64,000 bases of DNA. It comes from Alopecurus myosuroides. Lineage: Eukaryota > Streptophyta > Magnoliopsida > Poales > Poaceae. Positions 57,301 to 64,000 of this stretch are shown here, piece after piece. Where the stretch lies: the NCBI GenBank assembly GCA_028641055.1, contig CM054060.1, positions 163,096,696-163,160,695 on the forward strand. The letters are read 5' to 3'. A program made the translations under genes and the position numbers. The first letter of the stretch is position 1. Every line of letters begins with the position of its first letter. Below the pieces are notes generated by a model. The model worked only from the letters and a program-made list of their open reading frames with translations. It did no database searches and was not told the DNA's origin.

Positions 57301-60300
57301 CAACAATTAGCAAAAACCTAAACTAGCATCTAGTGCAATAACAATACTAGCAGAAAATAATAGGGTGCAAAAATAAGCAAGGCAATGCTACTCATGCTAT
57401 TGTTTTCACACAAGTGAAAACTCTAGGGATCAAGTACTCATAAAAACATAATGAAAATGCTACTGTCCCTATGAATACAACACAAAATTATGTGGCTACA
57501 CAACCACAAATTATTATGCTAAAAATTCTACACATGAGAGAATTTTTCCATACATTCTCATAGTCATCACAAAGCTACTCATGCTTTTCTACCAAATCAA
57601 ATGCAATATAGCAGAGGTGATAACACCCCAAAATAAGTACCAACATGGTACTGGATCCAATCAACAATCCAAGTTCTTGCACATAAATTAATCACTCAAA
57701 AATACTATGCAAGTATTAGCTAGAGATAAAATAACATATGCTATTAATAAAAATCCTATTCCTTCTCCACTCAAGTCCACACATTCTAACATGCTAGAAT
57801 AGATAAGTAACACTTAGAAAACAAGTTCACACAACTTATACATGCTAGAAAACAATATGGAAACACAAAAATATAATCACACAATTTAAATAGCTAAAAT
57901 GCCAAAATGGCAGAAACAAGCAATTTAAAGATCTGTCCACCAAAATTTCTATGAGGCTCAAAAAATTAAACCAATATAGGTTTGGATAGTCCTAAACATA
58001 TACAAGACCATCCAATTGAGTTTGCATCAAAATTCATTTTTAATTATTTTATAAAAATCACCAAAGTCCTCACTGGTGTTTTACCAAATTGCATGCCATT
58101 TCAAAAATATAATGAATTTGGAAACAAGCTTAACTTCTTTAGTTAGGAAATTTCAAGGGCTTTCCAATGCAATTTTCCTCACTTCATTCTGAGTTGTGAA
58201 ATAAAAATGGTGCTCATTTTGGTGTTTCTGGTACCTGTTGCCAAATAATTTTTAATTTCAAAACTATTCATCCAAATGTAGGTCTACAAAATGGAGGTGG
58301 TTTAGATTTTGTTTGTGTACATCTGTGAATTTTTGTTTGGTCAAATTCATCCTTTAGGTAGGTATTTAGAGCCAAAAGTAAACATGTACTTCTCTATGAA
58401 AATTAAAATGGAAAACAAAGCATTATTGGGCCAGATCCAGAGATGGGCCGGGCAGATCCACTCCTACCGCGGCGGGATCTAGCCTGTGCCGCTGACTCGC
58501 GGGCTGGCCGGCCACGCGGGCAGCCACGCGGGCAGATCCGCCCCCACCTGCCAGTTTGACCAGCCCAGCGCGGGTCCAGGGCTTGCTGACGCGAGCTGAC
58601 GTCGTGACGATGTCACTCGCCGGCGGAGGGCTCCGGCGAGCTACAATCCGGCGACACAGAGCCTTGTTTCGCGAAACAAAATGCACCTACGCGTTGTACT
58701 CGTTGCGGGTAACCTTCTAGGGCATGCTCCGTTTCCAGGGAACGATCGGAAAAGCGGCGGCGACGGCAACGCGGCGGCGGCCGGACACGTCAACGGCGCG
58801 GGCACGGTTTAGAGAGAGAGGGAGAGGGGAAAAGTGCGGCGGAGATGCGCCCGCTCACCATTGACCCGAGGGAGGGCTCGGAGGAAGAGGAGGAGGTCCG
58901 TGGCGGCGGCAATCCGTCGCCGGAGTGCGCCGGGGTCGGAGAAGAAACGGGGACGGCGCGGGCACTACGGGTCGTCCCACCTCGATTCCCTTGGCACCCA
59001 GAACCACCACGACGAGGCGGAGCTTCTGGTACCAACGGCTAGCGGCGGCGAGCTCGGGAACGTCCGAATCGACGGCGAGTTGGAAGCTAGGGTTCCGATT
59101 TGGGGTTCCTTGTACAGTGAGAGAGAGAGGATGCTTGAGGGGGAGAGAGAGAGCTTGAGGGCAGACAAGAGCACATGGGGGCCTCTTATCCCCCTCGAGT
59201 TGCTTCCAATCGAAGGCATGGCCTAGGTGCACTGCTGCTACAGATAGCTAGAGGTTGAAGATGACTGGGATTTCATTTAGGTCCCTGCAATTTTACAAAC
59301 AAGTCCTTTTCTTTTCTGAAACTTGTTGTTTTCACTAGGAAAACAAAGTCTAAAAATAAAATCCTTTTGCCCAAAATTCTTATTAGTTGAGATGTTCAAC
59401 ATATGTGAAAATTGGCTCAATTGGAGAAACTTCATAATTCAAAGTTATTCAAATTTTAATTCTTACATAAATGGACATTGAATTTATTAACCTACTTAGG
59501 AGCTTCCAAAAATGATAATGTTTGGCACACATTCCTTATTTGATGTGTTACTTATGTGGTAGAAAATTAAAGTCATTTAGAGTTACTTTATAGAACAAAC
59601 TTGTTCAATTTTCAAAAAGGCGCTGTCAAGAAAACAGGGGTTTTTGACAACTTAAATTATTCAAAAACTTGTGCCCTTTTGGTTTTAATCCTCATTTATG
59701 ATATAGAGCACGTGTTATTTATTACATGGCATTTGGAAAAAGTTTGTAGAATAAACTTGTTCAAAATCCCAAATGTTGCTGTGGAGAAAAACCATGTTTT
59801 CAGGGCTTTAATGGATTCAATTCTTGGTATCCTCTTGTGTGTGTTCCTTATTTGATATAAGGAAGCAATGGTATGAATTTCAAATCATTTAAAGAAAGTT
59901 TCCGATAGTAACTTGTTTTAGTTTTCTGTTTATGGAAATATTGGAATTTCTATTTAATAAGGCACTTTGCTTTTCTTTAACAATGCTTTGCCAAAATATT
60001 TATGTGACTAGAGATAGCAAGTCAATGCTCTCCAATACTTTTGTTTTTAAGCTTGCAAGGTTGTAAAAAACATTTGATAAGATTTTGGTGAAGCATCTAA
60101 GAATGCCTCTTTTTCCTGATAATTCTTTATGGAAATTTATTAAGTGTTTCATCTTTCTTAATTTAGACCTTGGAATAATATTCAACAAGTATGAGTTTCA
60201 TAAGATAGTTTTTGGAAAACTCTTTGATCAATATTTACTTTAGAAAATATTGCCAAGGTCATTGGAACAATATGTTGAATATTTTTAGTTCACTGCTTTG

Positions 60301-60433
60301 CTATCTTTTTAAGTTTGCAAGTTTATATAATTAGTTTGTTTAGTTTCAGTTAAACAAACACAACCAAACTTTATTTGTCAAGCAATTAGCAAAACAACTG
60401 TGTTAACAGGTGTTCCAAAATTGGGATGTGACA
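54341..60433 (-). repeat. Solo LTR 'E' of a Tekay-like Gypsy element (6.1 kb)
   Basis: It runs TGTAAGGACCCCAGACC ... TTGGGATGTGACA with TG...CA ends. On the minus strand it starts TGTCACATCCCAA, like Tekay LTRs, and it is flanked by ACGAC on both sides. There is no gag-pol. It is AT-rich except for a GC-rich block near 58430-59230, where the promoter and transcript start of such LTRs usually lie. The open frames in that block on both strands have GC-driven composition and are not believed. A 12-base CCACGCGGGCAG unit is tandemly repeated near 58513-58537. Confidence 0.8.
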
Positions 60434-60438
60434 ACGAC
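60434..60438. repeat. Right target duplication of solo LTR E
   Basis: ACGAC matches 54336-54340. Confidence 0.8.
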
Positions 60439-62726
60439 CCCGGACCCAGAGATATACATATTGTTATGTGCTCCTAGCCATGGACTCACAAGGGCTTCAG
60501 GGTTACCAGCCCCGGCCGCAACAAACAATGGCAGGCAGACTGGATTCATCGGCACGTAGTCCGGATCCCCAGTCTACTACTCCTGGTATCCATGCTAGTC
60601 ATAACCAACTATGCATATCAAAGCGTCCACGAATCGTATGAAGCTGAAGGAAACGGGACCAAAGCTATACAAAGCTGCTATGTGTCCAGAAAGTGCAACA
60701 ACAATCAAGGGTTACTGGGGTTACCTCGTCCCAGGCCGATCAAATCGACAGGCGGGCTCGGACATGGATCATCGGCTCCACAACCCCTCGACTGCGACAA
60801 CTATGCAGGCATAGCCAAAACTGTATAACAATGAGCTCGAAACCAACAACCGATCAAAGCAGTACTCTAAACATGAAGCTTTATTCCACAAGTGTTACTA
60901 GAGTATAGCTTACAAGCAGAGGTCACATGACCCAACATTACATCAGACTACGGAAGGCAAATTATGTTGCTAATCAACAAGAACCAAAAAGGCCTAAGAG
61001 GCCGCAACATAAGGCGACGTCCCAGCCCATAGATTCCAGGCTGCTACCTGGAAACCCCAAACTACTCGTCGATGTCCACGTTGAATCACCACCGATGGAG
61101 TTCTTCTCCTGAACCAAAATTAAGCAAACCTGAGTACGGGAGGTACTCAACAAGACTTAATTAACCTATTATATATCTGCTATCTTCAGAAAGGGTTTTA
61201 TGAAGGCTGTTTTGCGTAAAGCAATCTTTGTTTTGCAAGTTGAGGAAGGAATAGCACGTCTCATAGAATATTTTCAAAACAGATGAGAAAGCTAATCAAC
61301 TACTGAGATTATCATCTTTTCATCCACCAACATCATTTCCCAGTACCTCACATACTACAAGGATCACCCCTCCCGGCATCTCCGGGGAGGCACCCTTCAT
61401 TCATTGCCAACATCTTTTACGCCACTTTCAGGTTATCTATGACCTCGTGACTTTCACCAAGTCGTCCATAACCGTGGACACGGCTTTCCGAAAGATTTAT
61501 CCCTGCAGGGTGGTACACTTTACCCACACGTACCCTCCGACTCTTAGCGCCACATGTACGCTCTTCCATGGAGCGCGGCAGAGGGTGGATGGCTCCGACC
61601 TTTACCTTGCTCGACCCTATCCATGAGTCAACCCAAACAGGGCCACCCCGTCAACAGGGAGTTGGCCACCTCCTGACGGCACCTGTTCTGTGAGTCGGGA
61701 ACAAGATCCGTGTACGTCCATCACTTGTCCCGGTCACGCCCTAGTTTTTCTCCAAATCGTTTTCGGACTCACACGCAGATGGAAATAGCAAACTACGTGA
61801 CTCATGGATGTGGCCAAACAAGTTAGTTAGTCGAGCGAGGTTCATTGGCTCGCGCGTGTGGTTGCACGCTCAGTCTTGGTTTCCGCGGCGAGACCTTACT
61901 CCTAGGGTTGGCAAGTACAGGACAAAGAACCACTTCCCAAGCGGCCTCCCGTCCTCGCCTTAGTCAGGTTAACCACACAACTCTCATCTCACCACGTCAT
62001 CATGTCATACTAGGTTATCGAAGCTCTGATTAATCAACCAGATGGAGCAGAGGTAAACAGACATGTATGACTAAGCAAAGCAGATATGAGGCTCTGGCGA
62101 TGCGCACAAGCAATTCTATGGCGGCTAGGAGCAGTGGATCAGGATATTGAGGCAATGCAGCATATAGGTGAACTATGTGTAGAAGCATCAAATACTTTAG
62201 AATCGAATGCAAAGTACGAGAATCAAATGTTGTTGGAAAACATATATGAGCAGATAAGAGGTTATGCTTGCCTTGGTTATAAGAAAACCAGATAAAGTCT
62301 TCAGGAATAAGTGCTTGACTTGTCGGTTAAGATCAAGTATTCACCGTTGGATTGCTGGCCTTCTCTTCGGAGTCACGTTCTACCGAGGGGGAAACAACAC
62401 CGAAAGAGAAATAACAATCAACACATGGCATCGATGCAATGCGCAATATGTATGCATGAGCAGGTTAATGCACTGAAATAAAGCCCTAAGCATGATCGTT
62501 AGGTTTCTAGGGTTCGTATGTCAGTTAAACATTTTTACTGAAATTATCCCGAAATAGACCCCGGAGGGGCAATTCGGATGATTATGAAAGTGAGTACAAT
62601 TTTAGTTGCCCAAATGGGTTTGAAAACATCATAACTAGATTCCATTTGTCATTTTGAGCATTTTGGTATATAACTTTTAATTTTCTAATTTTATTGAATA
62701 AAAACATATTTTCTATTTTTAAATGA
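60439..62726 (-). repeat. LTR 'F' (Tekay-like), continued
   Basis: It shares motif order with the D LTR: AAGGCCTAAGAGGCC near 60989, an ACTCGTCG segment near 61065, and CCCTGCAGGG plus CACACGTA near 61500-61530, but it is diverged. It carries no gene. Its far end is outside the window. It is inserted in the 5' LTR of D. Confidence 0.68.
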
Positions 62727-63300
62727 CTAGCAAATTTGCCCGTGCACTGCAACGGGTTAAAAAAATCAATTTTCAGTTCGCTTTGAGTTTTTTGTGGGAA
62801 TTATTTACTTTTCTTATGGTGCAATTAATCTACTAACAGGGATGCACACAAAATCCTGTTAAAATCGGTTTAAGGTCGTATGATAGATGATGCCGAATTA
62901 CTTATTTCTTTTACTATGCTTAGCGTTAATTAACTGAGCGCATCAAGAGATGCCTTCTTCAATGCAATATTATGCTGATATTCTTGAATCAGCTCGTGCC
63001 ATTTTAGTAGCTAGCTCTCTTATACATTGTCTTCTAGCACCTGTTCCGTAGTTTGATCACGTGAGTCAATTTAGTAAGCTTTTGCCAAACTGAATCAAAA
63101 TTTCATTCTCCAGGAACAAGCTGCAGAAGAGAGTATCTGCTCTTAACAGAGATCTACCGCCCCATGACGAGCAGTTCATTTCAGATTTTGAGCAGTTGCG
63201 CATGCCGTTTCCAGTAAGCAGAAGCATTACACAAAATAAATAGCCATTCAAGTTTAAAAAAAAAACCATTCTGACCAGGGGACAAAAACCTAATAAATTG
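62727..63300 (-). mobile_element. Helitron terminus in LTR F, right limit unknown
   Basis: On the minus strand a hairpin (CCCGT...ACGGG, loop region GCAGTGC) is followed by GCAAATTTGCTAG and then T, the standard 3' end of grass Helitrons (CTAG at 62727-62730). It is the same terminal type as in the D LTR. The 5' end is not found, and the element may run to or past the window end. Confidence 0.65.
63114..63213 (+). pseudogene. Isolated exon resembling Mediator subunit 23 (MED23)
   Basis: A 100-base open segment is bordered by TTCTCCAG (acceptor) and GTAAGC (donor). It encodes KRVSALNRDLPPHDEQF and then SDFEQLRMPFP. From memory this resembles the N-terminal part of plant MED23, a Mediator complex subunit that links transcription factors to RNA polymerase II. 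No neighbouring exons are recognised nearby. It lies next to a Helitron 3' terminus, in the opposite orientation, so capture is the likely origin. The family assignment needs a search. Confidence 0.5.
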
Positions 63301-64000
63301 ATTATATTTTCAATTCCATGTTACTTTTGGTTCAAATTTTAATGAAAATAATATGCATTGTCACACCGGGTGTAACACACTTACACAAGTAAATTCTCGA
63401 GAAGACACTTGTACCTATGAGCTCAAATCCTCTTTGCTAAATTTGGAGGCCGTGAAACCCTAACTTGTTTGAACTGGAAGCTAAATCCCATAGCGAGGCA
63501 CACAAATTACGCTGTCATTGGTACTACCACAGACAACAATTTAAATTTGTCAAATACGTATTTTAAATCAAAATTGAATACTACATACATATGCGTATAC
63601 AACTAAAAAAGCAACACGAAATCCTCCTATAGAAATGCCCAAAAAATGCACAAATATCTCATACAGAAATAAGCACACAAATCTACTATGCACTCACATT
63701 CACTTACCACAACAGCACTGACTAAGTACATGTTCAGTGTAACGTAACATCATTAGTACAACGCAACACAATAACTAAATGGATAATTCTCGTTCTGATT
63801 CCATGTCGGCAGATCGAAACATATTCTGGCCTTATCTATTCCATTAAATAAAGAACTGCTATGTCTACTGATTACTACCACTTATAAGTCATGTGGACTG
63901 CTATTTCCGGTGGTTCCCGATCTACAACAGCGAGGACCCCACTGCTTTCACCGGCAGTGCCAACAAGCTCGATCGGAGACTGCTTGGTTGTTCTCAGGCA
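63301..64000. other. Unassigned AT-rich sequence to window end
   Basis: No LTR edge or full gene is recognised. The last 100 bases are more GC-rich and open in one plus frame (YFRWFPIYNSEDPTAF), which may be another gene fragment, but it is too short to assign. It could be Helitron interior or LTR F. Confidence 0.35.

Noticed and set aside
58834..59232. Overlapping open frames on both strands in a GC-rich block of solo LTR E
   Set aside because: Frames are open on both strands because of GC-rich, stop-poor composition. No domain is visible, and the block sits where the LTR promoter and transcript start should be.
1..64000. CRISPR array, prokaryotic operon or phage-like system
   Set aside because: No regularly spaced short repeats, no clustered same-strand genes with bacterial spacing, and every coding region found is a plant transposon type.

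Overview
The window is plant genomic DNA made almost entirely of nested transposable elements. I see no intact host gene. The element families (BARE1/WIS/Angela-like and SIRE/Maximus-like Copia, Tat- and Tekay-type Gypsy, pol-less TGATACGT-LTR Gypsy-like elements, Helitrons), the very long LTRs and the insertion-within-insertion layout suggest a large grass genome, most likely Triticeae (wheat, barley, Aegilops or rye). The species call is an inference from family recognition.

Layout from left to right. 1-6845: a young Copia element (+); the window opens inside its 5' LTR. It sits in the integrase region of a decayed Tat-type Gypsy element (-, 6846-10404), which itself adjoins a truncated TGATACGT-type LTR (10405-11698). 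11699-12186: a remnant of a Harbinger/ALP1-like transposase gene, cut off by a BARE/Angela-like solo LTR. That solo LTR (12187-12724 plus 26598-28039) is split by a 13.9 kb pol-less retroelement 'B' (-, 12725-26592, perfect target duplication AGCCT). B's own 3' LTR is split by a related element 'A' (+, 14020-20517). 28040-34173: a degenerate SIRE/Maximus-like Copia 'H' (-), interrupted in gag by element 'G' (34174-39492), which carries an intron-containing antisense gene of the 'putative gypsy type transposon' family. G is interrupted by a nearly intact Tekay-type chromovirus 'D' (-, from 39493) with 6 kb LTRs, one Helitron in its 3' LTR and an extra ORF ahead of gag. D's 5' LTR is interrupted at 54332 by LTR 'F', which is split after nine bases by a 6.1 kb solo LTR 'E' (54341-60433, target duplication ACGAC). 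F continues to the window end and carries a second Helitron end next to a gene-like exon resembling Mediator subunit 23.

The order of insertion can be read from target duplications and from which sequence interrupts which. The coding parts are retroelement gag-pol at different stages of decay: Copia 1 has three nonsense codons, D has one, and T and H are broken in many places. A and B lack pol and could only have moved with enzymes supplied by other elements. The most interesting items are D's extra pre-gag ORF, the split antisense gene in G, a hairpin with a compensatory base-pair change just before the polypurine tract of A and B, a Pol III-like A box/B box/terminator unit in D's LTR, and the MED23-like exon beside a Helitron terminus.
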